47,073 bases of DNA from Nonomuraea sp. PA05 (GCF_008086045.1 NZ_VSEY01000071.1:1-47073), one strand, 5' to 3'; positions 1-6,973 are shown, counted from the stretch's first letter. Numbers and translations: made by a program. Notes: generated from the sequence alone by a model not told the origin.

Positions 1-39
1 GCGGCCGTAGCTCAATGGATAGAGCATCTGACTACGGAT
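1..39 (+). tRNA. 5' half of tRNA-Arg(ACG); probable attL core
   Basis: The first 39 bases match the 5' half of an actinobacterial tRNA-Arg: acceptor strand GCGGCCG, D-arm with AGCTCAATGGATAGAGC, anticodon stem TCTGA and loop CTACGGA (anticodon ACG). The gene is not continued normally; after position 39 the sequence is foreign. Phages and AICEs commonly integrate into tRNA genes, so this is most likely the host side of the left attachment junction, with crossover in or near the anticodon loop. The 3' half of the host gene would then lie beyond the right end of the window. Confidence 0.8.
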
Positions 40-51
40 TATCTCCCCTTA

Positions 52-101
52 AGCAGCGTACGACAAGCCGTCTGACCTGGTCCGGCATTAGCAGCGTACG
101 A
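52..101 (+). repeat. Direct repeats AGCAGCGTACGA next to the tRNA half (candidate integrase arm sites)
   Basis: The 12-mer AGCAGCGTACGA occurs at 52-63 and 90-101, 38 bp apart. A third copy with one mismatch (AGCACCGTACGA) is at 47007-47018, between the integrase gene and the right end. Tyrosine integrases bind short arm-type repeats flanking the core site, so these are good candidates for the left and right arm sites. This is inference from position and sequence only. Confidence 0.55.
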
Positions 102-105
102 AGCG

Positions 106-145
106 AATCAGAAGGTTTAACGCGGATCAAGGGATCCGCAGGCCA
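106..145 (+). other. Degenerate tRNA 3'-half-like sequence
   Basis: ATCAGAAGGTT matches the 3' anticodon strand and variable region expected for the tRNA-Arg half at 1-39. It is followed by an inverted repeat GCGGATC/GATCCGC (122-138) where the T-arm should be and by AGGCCAG in place of the acceptor strand CGGCCGC. It could be a decayed tRNA 3' half brought in by the element or left by an earlier integration. It cannot form a normal T-loop or a full acceptor stem, so I do not call a functional split tRNA. Confidence 0.35.
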
Positions 146-150
146 GACCC

Positions 151-414
151 CTAATCCTCGCCCTCCGGCTCCGGACCGACGAAGCTACCGAGCCTGATCC
201 GCGTGTAAATCAGGCCCTTCTCCCGCAAATCCGCGAACGCTTTCCGCACCGTGTTCGGGGCGACCCCGAATTCTTGCGCAATAGTGTTTTGCGTGAGCAT
301 ATGCCCCGGCTTGTACACGCCGCTCTTAATACGGTTCCGGATTTCGTTGGAAAGCTGACGCCACACCTCTATATCGCGCCGCCACTGGGGTTCGCCTGCC
401 CGGAACACAACCAT
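151..414 (-). CDS. Short GntR-family winged-helix regulator
   Basis: This 87-residue protein is almost entirely a GntR DNA-binding domain: a WRQLSNEIRNRIKSG helix, a PGHMLTQNTIAQEFGVAPNT helix-turn-helix and a wing ending GSFVGP. There is no C-terminal effector domain, unlike FadR or HutC types. Such short GntR proteins are typical regulators of actinomycete plasmid and AICE transfer genes (KorA/KorSA-like role, known for the family, inferred here). The gene faces left, away from the transfer operon, and an 18-bp palindrome with spaced AGCRTGC repeats sits about 50 bp upstream, suggesting autoregulation. ATG at 414 is the only well-placed start. Confidence 0.85.
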   Translation of the reverse strand: MVVFRAGEPQWRRDIEVWRQLSNEIRNRIKSGVYKPGHMLTQNTIAQEFGVAPNTVRKAFADLREKGLIYTRIRLGSFVGPEPEGED

Positions 415-461
415 GGCGGGAACGCTATTGGGGTGCGCTTAAGCTCGTTGAAGCCGCTATA

Positions 462-498
462 AGCACGCTGCAGCGTGCTACAGCATGCATAAGCGTGC
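462..498. promoter_or_regulatory. Operator cluster upstream of first GntR gene
   Basis: A perfect 18-bp palindrome, AGCACGCTGCAGCGTGCT, lies at 462-479. AGCRTGC recurs at 472, 482 and 492, exactly one helical turn apart. The position between two GntR genes makes it a likely operator for the regulator encoded at 151-414. The binding protein is inferred. Confidence 0.6.
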
Positions 499-554
499 AC
501 CAGGCTGGGTACGGTGGCGTCTGGCCGGTGCGGCACCACCCGCACCGGCCGCTG

Positions 555-845
555 CTACCCTTCGCCACCGCCGTCACCCCCGCTGGCTGGGCGTTCGGCG
601 ACGAACGTGCCCCGCCCGTGCACCACGACCAGGAGGCCGCGGTCGGCGAGCTCCTTCACCGCACGCCGCACCGTCACGCGGGCGACGCCGTACTGGACTT
701 CCGCCATCTCACGCTCGTTCGGCAGCTTGGCGCCAGGCCGGAGCCGACCCGACGTGATGTCGGCTTCGATGTCGTCCGCCACCTGCTGCCAGACCAGCCG
801 CGGCCCGTCGAGGTTGATGCGGTCCCTGCGATCTTCCAACGCCAT
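555..845 (-). CDS. Second short GntR-family winged-helix regulator
   Basis: A 96-residue GntR DNA-binding domain (VWQQVADDIEADITSG, LPNEREMAEVQYGVARVT helix-turn-helix, wing GRGTFVAERP) with only a short Gly-rich tail and no effector domain. It is a different lineage from the regulator at 151-414, with low visible identity outside the fold. It is divergent from the rightward operon starting at 1034; the shared upstream region contains GGTCCTA repeats, so it probably represses that operon and itself. Start ATG at 845. The KorA-like role is inferred from context. Confidence 0.85.
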   Translation of the reverse strand: MALEDRRDRINLDGPRLVWQQVADDIEADITSGRLRPGAKLPNEREMAEVQYGVARVTVRRAVKELADRGLLVVVHGRGTFVAERPASGGDGGGEG

Positions 846-879
846 GATCGCAACGCTAAAGGTGCTGTGACCTGCTCTA

Positions 880-917
880 AGGTCCTACTACCTTCCAAGA
901 GGTCTTAAGAGGTCCTA
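880..917. promoter_or_regulatory. GGTCYTA operator repeats in the divergent promoter region
   Basis: GGTCCTA at 881-887, GGTCTTA at 901-907 and GGTCCTA at 911-917 are spaced 20 and 10 bp apart on one face of the helix, and AAGGTCCTACTACCTT forms an inverted repeat. They lie between the GntR gene at 555-845 and the rightward operon, fitting an operator array for that regulator. The repeat family differs from the AGCRTGC set at 462-498, as expected if the two GntR proteins have different specificities. Confidence 0.6.
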
Positions 918-968
918 TGGTGTTGGGCAAGGTCTACGCCCGGTGCGGAGTAGGCCGGACATGGAAAC

Positions 969-1008
969 GGCCCCGGCCTGGCGCGGACACGCCAGGAGCT
1001 CCGGGGCC
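969..1008 (+). other. Strong leader hairpin before the transfer operon
   Basis: GGCCCCGG (969-976) pairs with CCGGGGCC (1001-1008), and CCTGGCG (977-983) with CGCCAGG (990-996), leaving a 6-nt loop and a 4-nt bulge. It lies in the presumed 5' leader, 25 bp before the start at 1034. There is no U-tract, so it could be an attenuator, a stabilising structure or a protein-binding site. An alternative ATG at 917 would place it inside a coding region, but that start lacks a ribosome-binding site. Confidence 0.5.
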
Positions 1009-1033
1009 TCGGCGCACGATGGAGGTGCGACCT

Positions 1034-1762
1034 ATGCCAGATCCTACGGGCACGCCCGTCCCGCCCAAACCTCCCGAGATCACGGAGTTTCGGGACGTCG
1101 AGCAGCTGCCCGACAAGTCTTGGCGGGCGGTTCACAAGCCGACCGGCGAGGTCATCTTCGCCGCCGACTTCTACGAGCTGGAGCGCATCAAGGCGCCGGC
1201 CGTGCGCATCGCCTACGCGTTGAGCGGCCAGGCCGTCATGCAGCGCGTCTCGCCGCCTTGGTCGGGGCGAGGCACGGAGTTGATGGCGGGAGACCCCGTT
1301 GGCAGCGACGCCCCGCTCTGTTTGGGCTGCGGCGAGGAAGTGCACTACCACCAGGGCGAGCGGAAGTGGGCGACCCGGGACGGCGGCACGGTGTGCACGG
1401 ATGCTGGCCCGCATCGCGTCCAGCAGGTCATTCCGGACCCTCCGGAGGAGGGCGAGACTGCCGTGCTGATGGCGCGGGCAGTCTCGCTGGTGGCGCGCTC
1501 ATTCTCCGGCCACGACTCCACCGAGGTGGCCGACATCCGCGCTGTGCTGGTGCCTTCCATCGAGGGATACACCACCTCGTACGACACCACCCAAGACTGC
1601 TACCGGGCCGTCCGCGACACCCCGCCCACCGCCGACGAGGTTGCAGGCGGCGTGTTCGCCGAGCTTCACGCCCGATCCGTCTTCACGCTGCGGAACGCGT
1701 GCCAGCACAACGAGTTCCGCGCCCAGCGAGCAGCTGCTGACCAGGCGGGAGACCAGCCATGA
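1034..1762 (+). CDS. Unknown protein with a Cys-rich knuckle, first gene of left operon
   Basis: I do not recognise this 242-residue protein. ATG 1034 follows a perfect GGAGGT with an 8-nt gap, so I prefer it to the upstream in-frame ATG at 917. A short segment reads CLGCG...VCTDAGPH, a possible zinc knuckle; the rest looks like a soluble mixed alpha/beta protein with no membrane segment. It is translationally coupled to the next gene (ATGA overlap). Position downstream of GntR operators suggests an accessory role in the transfer module, which is inference only. Confidence 0.75.
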   Translation: MPDPTGTPVPPKPPEITEFRDVEQLPDKSWRAVHKPTGEVIFAADFYELERIKAPAVRIAYALSGQAVMQRVSPPWSGRGTELMAGDPVGSDAPLCLGCGEEVHYHQGERKWATRDGGTVCTDAGPHRVQQVIPDPPEEGETAVLMARAVSLVARSFSGHDSTEVADIRAVLVPSIEGYTTSYDTTQDCYRAVRDTPPTADEVAGGVFAELHARSVFTLRNACQHNEFRAQRAAADQAGDQP

Positions 1763-2067
1763 CCGCCGTCTTCGCGTTGGGCGAGGTGCAGGCACCTGAA
1801 GCGCCCACGGTGAGACATGCGGTGGCGGACGCCCGGCCGGGCGAGTGGGGGCAGGCGATCTGCCCCGCCGCGCCGCGCGTATGGGTGCACGCAGTAGGCA
1901 ACGCTTCCGTCCCGTTCCCGGGCCCGCTGGGCGAGGAGACGGACTGCTGCAGCGCCTGCATAGATCTGGTGGGGACCGCGATGACTGGCGGCCCGGCTCC
2001 CGACGAGTTCAAGTGGCCGGCGTGGCTGCGGGATTGGGTCCGCCGCTGGCGCGATCAGCGCCCATAG
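1759..2067 (+). CDS. Small Cys-containing protein of left operon
   Basis: A 102-residue protein overlapping its upstream neighbour by ATGA. It contains ICPAAPRVWVH and CCSACIDLV, which could form a zinc-binding pair, and ends in a Trp/Arg-rich tail (WLRDWVRRWRDQRP). Small Cys-rich proteins of this kind are common in actinomycete phages and integrative elements, with no assigned function. No membrane segment is visible. Confidence 0.7.
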   Translation: MTAVFALGEVQAPEAPTVRHAVADARPGEWGQAICPAAPRVWVHAVGNASVPFPGPLGEETDCCSACIDLVGTAMTGGPAPDEFKWPAWLRDWVRRWRDQRP

Positions 2068-2241
2068 ACCGGCTCCGGGCGTCACACCGGAGCCGCGGCC
2101 CCGCCCGTAACCGGAGGGACCCAGGAGGGCGGGGCCACCCGATCGGCCGTCCCTGGAGTAGGACTCCGCTCCGCCACCCCGCAGGCGTCGCAGCGGAGGA
2201 GGTATCACCACTCCAGGGGCGGCCCGCCAACTCCACAGAAT

Positions 2242-2285
2242 GAAGAAGGCCCCCGCCGGCGCGCCAACGCCAGCGGGGGTTCTTC
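2242..2285 (+). terminator. Hairpin terminator or attenuator between 2067 and 2324
   Basis: The 256-bp gap between genes holds a hairpin: GAAGAA (2242-2247) pairs with TTCTTC (2280-2285) and an inner CCCCCGC pairs with GCGGGGG, loop around GCGCCAA. Only short T stretches follow. It probably reduces read-through from the first two genes into the membrane/translocase cluster. I see no gene in 2068-2241. Confidence 0.6.
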
Positions 2286-2323
2286 CAGCTCAAGACACCT
2301 AATCCAACTAGGAGTCCATCGCC

Positions 2324-3406
2324 ATGACTGAAGCTATGGCAGCATCGACCAGCGCGCCACCCCTGTCCGAGAAGACGGAAACACCCCACCCCGCTCCCGA
2401 AGCAGAGGGCCCCGACCGGCCCGCCGAGACCGGCCCGGAGGATGTCGGCCAGGAAGAGCGGGAGCCGCGGGTCCGGCGCGTGAACGCGTGGTGGGAGCGC
2501 CGCCGATCCGAGTGCGCGGCGAAGCGCACGGCCCGCCGCACACCGCCGGCGCGCGGCTCGGATCGGTCCGCCTGGGCGGTCCTCGGGGTGGTTGCGCTCG
2601 CCGTCCTCGTGCTCGCGATCGTCGGCGTCGGCCTGTATACCGGTCTCGGAGCGTTGCGTGACACCGCGCTCGCCGCACATATCGAACCCGGTGCCGCCCG
2701 GCTGTGGTGGATCGGCATCGACGGGCTGATCGTCGTCGCGATCGTCGCCGCGATGATCCTGCGCCATGACCCGGCCGCCCGACGGTACGCGCTCGGCATC
2801 GTCGCCCTCTTCACCGCCGCGTCGGGGCTGCTGCAGTTCCTGCACGGGCTCGGCTGGACCACCGCCACGACCCGGTCCGGCGGTGTCGGTTCGCTGCCAT
2901 GGCAGGTCGTCGCGGTCATCGCCGTCCTGGTGATCGGCACGATCTTCTGCGGAACCCATTTGTTCGTCTACACGTTGCGCCATCTGTTCCCTGCCGCCAT
3001 GGGTGACCAGGCAGAACGTAGCTTTGCGGAGACGTGCAAGGTTTCAGAACCGTCTCAGGAGGTCGCCGAGCCCGGTTCTAGCGACTCGGACACCGAGGAC
3101 GGGCCGGACGATAACGACCGGCCCGAGGGGCCTCTCCTCGATGCGGAGACGGAGCGGGAAGTGCGCAAGTGGTTCGCCGCCATCGCCGTCCACATGATCC
3201 TCGACGCGGGCGGTAAGCCGGTCCGCTCGAAGATCGCCCGATCGTTCGAGATCGCCGATCGGCAGGCGGGCTACGTCATAGCCGACGTGATCGCCGACCG
3301 GGAGGAAGCGGCCGAACGACAGGCCGGAGAGGAAGCGGGACGGCTCTCCGATCTTCTGATGGCCGGCCGCGCTGGCGCGGTGAACGGATCAGGGGGCAGG
3401 CCGTGA
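2324..3406 (+). CDS. DUF2637-like four-helix membrane protein
   Basis: 360 residues. After a charged Pro-rich N-terminus (1-80) come four hydrophobic helices (about 83-106, 127-148, 154-176, 190-215), then a long acidic linker and a C-terminal helical domain (about 275-345) with an HTH-like pattern. This layout matches DUF2637-type proteins of actinomycete mobile elements, often found beside TraB/FtsK genes and Spd-type spread genes (family knowledge, recalled). ATG 2324 has AGGAG upstream. The stop overlaps the next GTG (GTGA), so it is coupled to the genes leading to the translocase. A role in plasmid-like spreading is inferred. Confidence 0.75.
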   Translation: MTEAMAASTSAPPLSEKTETPHPAPEAEGPDRPAETGPEDVGQEEREPRVRRVNAWWERRRSECAAKRTARRTPPARGSDRSAWAVLGVVALAVLVLAIVGVGLYTGLGALRDTALAAHIEPGAARLWWIGIDGLIVVAIVAAMILRHDPAARRYALGIVALFTAASGLLQFLHGLGWTTATTRSGGVGSLPWQVVAVIAVLVIGTIFCGTHLFVYTLRHLFPAAMGDQAERSFAETCKVSEPSQEVAEPGSSDSDTEDGPDDNDRPEGPLLDAETEREVRKWFAAIAVHMILDAGGKPVRSKIARSFEIADRQAGYVIADVIADREEAAERQAGEEAGRLSDLLMAGRAGAVNGSGGRP

Positions 3407-3645
3407 TCCGGACCGTGTACGTGGTGACCACCGCGCCCGGCGGCCGGGGCCGTGCCGTACGAGCCGCCGCCGCCCTCCTCGCCGCCCGGCTCGTGTTCCT
3501 GCTCGCCTGGCTCGGCCACGCGGTCGTGCTCGCGGCCGGCGCCCTCGACGCGATCGTGTGCGCCTGGCTCGGCGTGCCGCGCACCGCGGTGTTCCTGCGC
3601 CGCTTCCGGGCCGTCCTGAACGAGACGTGGGAGGCGGACCTGTGA
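3403..3645 (+). CDS. Small membrane protein of transfer operon
   Basis: 80 residues starting with GTG in a GTGA overlap. One long hydrophobic stretch (about residues 20-56, AAALLAARLVFLLAWLGHAV...) could span the membrane once or as a hairpin. The C-terminus is basic. It fits the small Spd-like hydrophobic proteins seen near traB in Streptomyces elements by size and context, but I see no diagnostic motif. Confidence 0.6.
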   Translation: MIRTVYVVTTAPGGRGRAVRAAAALLAARLVFLLAWLGHAVVLAAGALDAIVCAWLGVPRTAVFLRRFRAVLNETWEADL

Positions 3646-4031
3646 CCGAGGAGAGGCCGGGCCGGGGCCGCATCCCCGAACTGTCTGCCATCCCGTGGGA
3701 GGGGCCGCGGGCCATCACCGACTACGCCAGGGTCGGCCGTGACCTGTGCCGGGATCTTGGCCAGGAGTTCGAGATCGGCTCCGACGAGCTGTACGCCGTC
3801 CTCATCCGCTCCTTCAAGGGCCACCCGCTCCTGTCCGTGGTCGGCGCGCCCGACGTCAGGCTACGGGCGCGCAGAGTGGTGAAGCGGTTGAAGCGGGCGG
3901 CCGAGCTGCAGAAGGGCGCCGGCGTCGAGCTGGTGAAGTTCCACGCCCAGTTCCGCAAGGAGTTCGTCGACATCCTGCCGAAAGCCAATCCGGAGGCTCG
4001 TAAGTCCACGTTCAACTGGGACGACGACTGA
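3642..4031 (+). CDS. Unknown soluble protein coupled to translocase gene
   Basis: 129 residues, GTG start inside the GTGA overlap with the previous gene. Its stop overlaps the translocase ATG (TGATG). It is predicted mostly helical with a basic centre (RLRARRVVKRLKRAAELQK) and a conserved-looking end (FVDILPKANPEARKSTFNWDDD). I do not recognise the family. Tight coupling to the FtsK/TraB gene suggests it works with it. Confidence 0.75.
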   Translation: MTEERPGRGRIPELSAIPWEGPRAITDYARVGRDLCRDLGQEFEIGSDELYAVLIRSFKGHPLLSVVGAPDVRLRARRVVKRLKRAAELQKGAGVELVKFHAQFRKEFVDILPKANPEARKSTFNWDDD

Positions 4032-6043
4032 TGGCCGCGACACGATCCAAGGAACTCGCCACCGTCTCCGAGGAGTCGTCGCTGGCGAAGGTGACGGCGA
4101 AGGAGGTGTCGAAGCTCGTCACCTTGGCGTCACCGTGGCTGGCGTACGTGCTCGTGTTCGGGGTCGGATGCGCATTCCACGTCATCCTCGACAGCGACGA
4201 CCCAGAGACGATCGCGTGGACGATGTTCCTGATGGCGGTCGCCGTGCTCGTGCTGACCGGGGTCACGTTCGGGCAGTCGCACGCGCGCGGCCCGTGGGGG
4301 AAAACCCACACCACGCTCACCACGTTCCTGGCCGGGCTGTGGGTGTGCGCCGCCACGATTAACGGCCCGGCCACCGTCGTCACCGGCCGGCTCGCCCTGA
4401 TCGGCGGGACGACGGTCGCCCTCACCTGGAACATCCGGACCGTCATCCGGATGAAGGGCTGGGACGCCCCGGGCGTCATCGCTGACCCGCTCGCGTTCCT
4501 GTTCGGGCAGGGCGCGGAGAAGGCCGGCATGAAGCAGGTGGAGGCGAAGACCACGGCGGCGTCCGCGCACAAGGTTGAGGGCGACGTGCAGCTCGACGGC
4601 GGGCGGCAGGTCGCAGAGGATCTGCAGAAGAAGGTCGCCTACGTCGAGTCGGGGATCGGGCTGCCCCCGGGCAGCATCACGGCCAGCATCGACCCCGACC
4701 GCGCCGACAAGGCGAAGGTGGTCGTCTCCGACCCGCGCGTGATGAAGCACCCCATCGTGTGGCCCGGCCCGTCCCGGCCCGGACTGTCGATCGCCGACCC
4801 GCTGCGGATCGGCGTGTGGCAGGACCTCGACGACATCGAATACACGATCGTCGGCCACCACGTGCAGGCCATGGGCATGACCGGCGCCGGCAAGTCCATC
4901 GGTGGTGCCTGGAACATCCTCGGCGAGATCATCACCCGCTACGACGTGGCCGTGTTCGCCGCCGACATCACCAAGGGCGACCAGACGCTCGGCCCGATGC
5001 GGGAGGCGCTGCACCGGTTCGAGACGACCAAGGCCGGGGTGAAGGCGATGCTGGCCGAGCTGCAGCCGCGGGTGAAGGAGCGCACCAACTACCTCACCAG
5101 CAAGGGGCTGCAGAAGTGGAAGAAGGGGTGCGGGCTCATCTACTGGGTGCTGTGGTTCGAGGAGTTCCCCGACATCTTCGACGCGCTGTCCGACAAGGAG
5201 CAGGAAACGTTCCTGTCCATGCTGAAAGCGATCAGGAGTGCGGGCGGCACGATCGTGCTGTCGCTGCAACGCTCGGACTACACGCAGATGCCGACGATCG
5301 CGCGCGGCCAGCTCGCGAAGATGTGCTTCGGCGTCGAGAACGCTCAGGACGCGGCGTTCGGGCTGTCGGAGCGGCAGCAGGATGCCGAGTGCCGGCCGGA
5401 GATTTGGACGAACGCGCAGCCCGGCATGGCCTACCTCGACGCGCCCACCGTCGCGGAGGGGCGGTACGCGATGCCGCTGCGCACGTACGCGTGGGGGCTC
5501 GACGACCAGGGCGAGTTCGACGACGAGCGGGCGAACGCGGCGATGCGGGCGCACGCCGTCGAGTGGCCGGCCGCCGCCAAGCAGATCGACCCGGCCACGG
5601 CGGAGGTGTCCCGCCTGCCCGGCGGGGCGCAGGCCGTGGCAACGTTCCCGGCCAACCTGGAAGAGGAAGACGACGACGAAGAGGTGGCGACCGTGGCGCG
5701 CGAGTACCTGCACACCGAGGATCCCGACCCTGGAGTGGGCGGCGACATCGACGATGAGATCGAGGATCTGCCGGACGGTGAGCCGCCGTTGACGTTCGCT
5801 GGCCCGGAGCAGGAGATGACGTCGGAGGAGCGCGGCCAGGCGTTGATGGCGCACCTTCAGGCGCTGTGGGATGGCGGGGCGCGCGACTTCGCGACACGGG
5901 ATTTGCGGCCGTTGTGGGAGTCGACGGACATGTCCCGGCAGTGGGCGCAGAAGAGCCTGCGCAAGCTGGTCGACGCCGGGGTGCTCGGCTACGACGACGA
6001 CGAGCAACGGTATCTGATGGCGGAGCGCCCCGAACTTCCTTGA
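4031..6043 (+). CDS. FtsK/SpoIIIE-type DNA translocase, TraB-like
   Basis: 670 residues. Four N-terminal membrane helices (about 34-53, 61-82, 93-116, 121-139) are followed by a RecA-type motor with Walker A GMTGAGKS (282-289), Walker B LWFEEFPD (374-381) and the downstream SLQRSDYTQMP segment. The C-terminus (about 598-665) looks like a winged helix, as in the DNA-recognition domain of TraB and FtsK gamma. TraB proteins move double-stranded DNA between Streptomyces hyphae after recognising 8-bp TRS repeats in clt. Here a GTGGCACCC repeat cluster starts 5 bp after the stop codon, so TraB is a better fit than cell-division FtsK. It is the last gene of a coupled four-gene cluster. Finding it in a phage genome is unusual. 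Confidence 0.85.
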   Translation: MAATRSKELATVSEESSLAKVTAKEVSKLVTLASPWLAYVLVFGVGCAFHVILDSDDPETIAWTMFLMAVAVLVLTGVTFGQSHARGPWGKTHTTLTTFLAGLWVCAATINGPATVVTGRLALIGGTTVALTWNIRTVIRMKGWDAPGVIADPLAFLFGQGAEKAGMKQVEAKTTAASAHKVEGDVQLDGGRQVAEDLQKKVAYVESGIGLPPGSITASIDPDRADKAKVVVSDPRVMKHPIVWPGPSRPGLSIADPLRIGVWQDLDDIEYTIVGHHVQAMGMTGAGKSIGGAWNILGEIITRYDVAVFAADITKGDQTLGPMREALHRFETTKAGVKAMLAELQPRVKERTNYLTSKGLQKWKKGCGLIYWVLWFEEFPDIFDALSDKEQETFLSMLKAIRSAGGTIVLSLQRSDYTQMPTIARGQLAKMCFGVENAQDAAFGLSERQQDAECRPEIWTNAQPGMAYLDAPTVAEGRYAMPLRTYAWGLDDQGEFDDERANAAMRAHAVEWPAAAKQIDPATAEVSRLPGGAQAVATFPANLEEEDDDEEVATVAREYLHTEDPDPGVGGDIDDEIEDLPDGEPPLTFAGPEQEMTSEERGQALMAHLQALWDGGARDFATRDLRPLWESTDMSRQWAQKSLRKLVDAGVLGYDDDEQRYLMAERPELP

Positions 6044-6047
6044 TCGC

Positions 6048-6181
6048 GTGGCACCCCGTGGCGGGGCGGGCGGGGGTTGGGGGAGGGTGTTACAGGTCAG
6101 AAGGGGTGCCACGCGCTGTGGCACCCCTTCGTGGCACCCGGCGTGGCGGGGGTGTGGCACCCGGCCGTGGCACCCCGTGGC
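6048..6181 (+). repeat. GTGGCACCC repeat cluster (clt/TRS-like)
   Basis: GTGGCACCC occurs directly at 6048, 6118, 6131, 6154 and 6167, and inverted (GGGTGCCAC) at 6104-6112. Degenerate GTGGCGGGG copies are at 6058 and 6143 and GTGGC at 6177. Spacings include 13, 23, 13 and 10 bp. The cluster lies in the 231-bp non-coding gap after the translocase gene, the position of clt in Streptomyces plasmids such as pSVH1. The 9-mer differs from the published TRS I recall (GACCCGGA), so this would be a new specificity. The rest of the gap (6182-6274) shows no gene. Confidence 0.65.
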
Positions 6182-6274
6182 AGCAAGATCGAAAAGCGGT
6201 GGCCGCGCATCCCACGCGCAGCCGTGCGCGCGCGGCGGCGCCCGGGTCGCTTCCCCACGCACCGGGCGCCACAC

Positions 6275-6853
6275 CTACGACCGTACCCACGGCCCGCAGT
6301 CCCGCGACGTGAACCCCTCCCCGCGCGCGAGCGTCACGCGTAGCCCGTTCGGCGCGTTGGTGACGAGCTGGTTGGCGATGATCCGGCCCGCGCTGGTCGA
6401 CCGCTCCCAGTAGCAGTCCTTCACCGGCCGGCGCATGGTTCGGTATGTGCCGGCCCGGATCTGCTTCCCGACGGTGTGCTTGCCGTCCGCGAACCCCGAG
6501 GCGGCCAGCGTCCACACCTTCTTGTGCTGCGGGCAGAGTGCGGTGAAGGCGGCCCGGTAGATGTCGCGGTCGCCCTCCACCGGGTCGAGGACCTCTTGCA
6601 CCATCGTGACCCGGTCCTCGTAGTCGGCGAGTTCGCACGCCTCCTGGCCGTCCTCGATGTGCTGGTCTTCTCGGCCGGAGTCGGCGCCGAGCGCGGCCAG
6701 GAACGCCCGCTGCTGCTTCGTCCGGTCCGGCCGGCCCGGCTCGTTCGACGGCGGGGCCGTCGAGGTCGCCTCCGTAACGGTCTGGGGCGGCGCTGTGAGG
6801 CCGCATCCGGCCGCAGCGAGCACGAGGGTGGCGGCGGCTAACAGGGGGCGCAT
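6275..6853 (-). CDS. Secreted lipoprotein, probable lysogenic cargo gene
   Basis: 192 residues from ATG 6853. The signal peptide MRPLLAAATLVLAAAGC ends in lipobox LAAAGC, so it should be lipidated and surface-anchored. The mature part has a DUF732-like helical segment (FLAALGADSG...DGQEACELADYED) and a C-terminal beta region (AGTYRT...CYWER...SRDCGPW) with paired cysteines, a layout I recall from actinobacterial lipoproteins. A hairpin at 6934-6973 separates it from the lysis genes, implying its own promoter. It faces the translocase operon convergently. Possible jobs, all inferred, are superinfection exclusion or surface modification of lysogens. Confidence 0.75.
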   Translation of the reverse strand: MRPLLAAATLVLAAAGCGLTAPPQTVTEATSTAPPSNEPGRPDRTKQQRAFLAALGADSGREDQHIEDGQEACELADYEDRVTMVQEVLDPVEGDRDIYRAAFTALCPQHKKVWTLAASGFADGKHTVGKQIRAGTYRTMRRPVKDCYWERSTSAGRIIANQLVTNAPNGLRVTLARGEGFTSRDCGPWVRS

Positions 6854-6933
6854 CGGGGCTCCTGGGGCCGTAGAAGGGGCGGGGACCCTAGGGTGACGCG
6901 CGCCGCTTGCAGACGGGTTACGAACACGACGAA

Positions 6934-6973
6934 GAGCCCCCGCCCCCTCCACGAAGGAGGGAGGCGGGGGCTC
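6934..6973 (-). terminator. Terminator at the end of the late operon
   Basis: GAGCCCCCGCC (6934-6944) pairs with GGCGGGGGCTC (6963-6973), and CCTCC with GGAGG inside, around loop ACGAA. It lies 58 bp past the holin-like gene stop on the leftward transcript. It is GC-rich without a clear U-tract, as is common in actinobacteria, and could work in both directions. Confidence 0.65.

Noticed and set aside
1..145. A complete tRNA-Arg with a 68-base intron
   Set aside because: The 3' part cannot pair with the acceptor strand (AGGCCAG against GCGGCCG), and bacterial tRNA introns are self-splicing and much longer.
917..1033. Upstream extension of the first left-operon gene to ATG 917
   Set aside because: That ATG overlaps an operator repeat, lacks a ribosome-binding site, and the extension crosses the GC hairpin; ATG 1034 has a perfect GGAGGT.
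4130..6274. 714-residue leftward frame opposite the translocase gene
   Set aside because: It is antisense to a clear FtsK/TraB coding region, rich in Arg/His/Pro, as expected for a shadow in GC-rich DNA.
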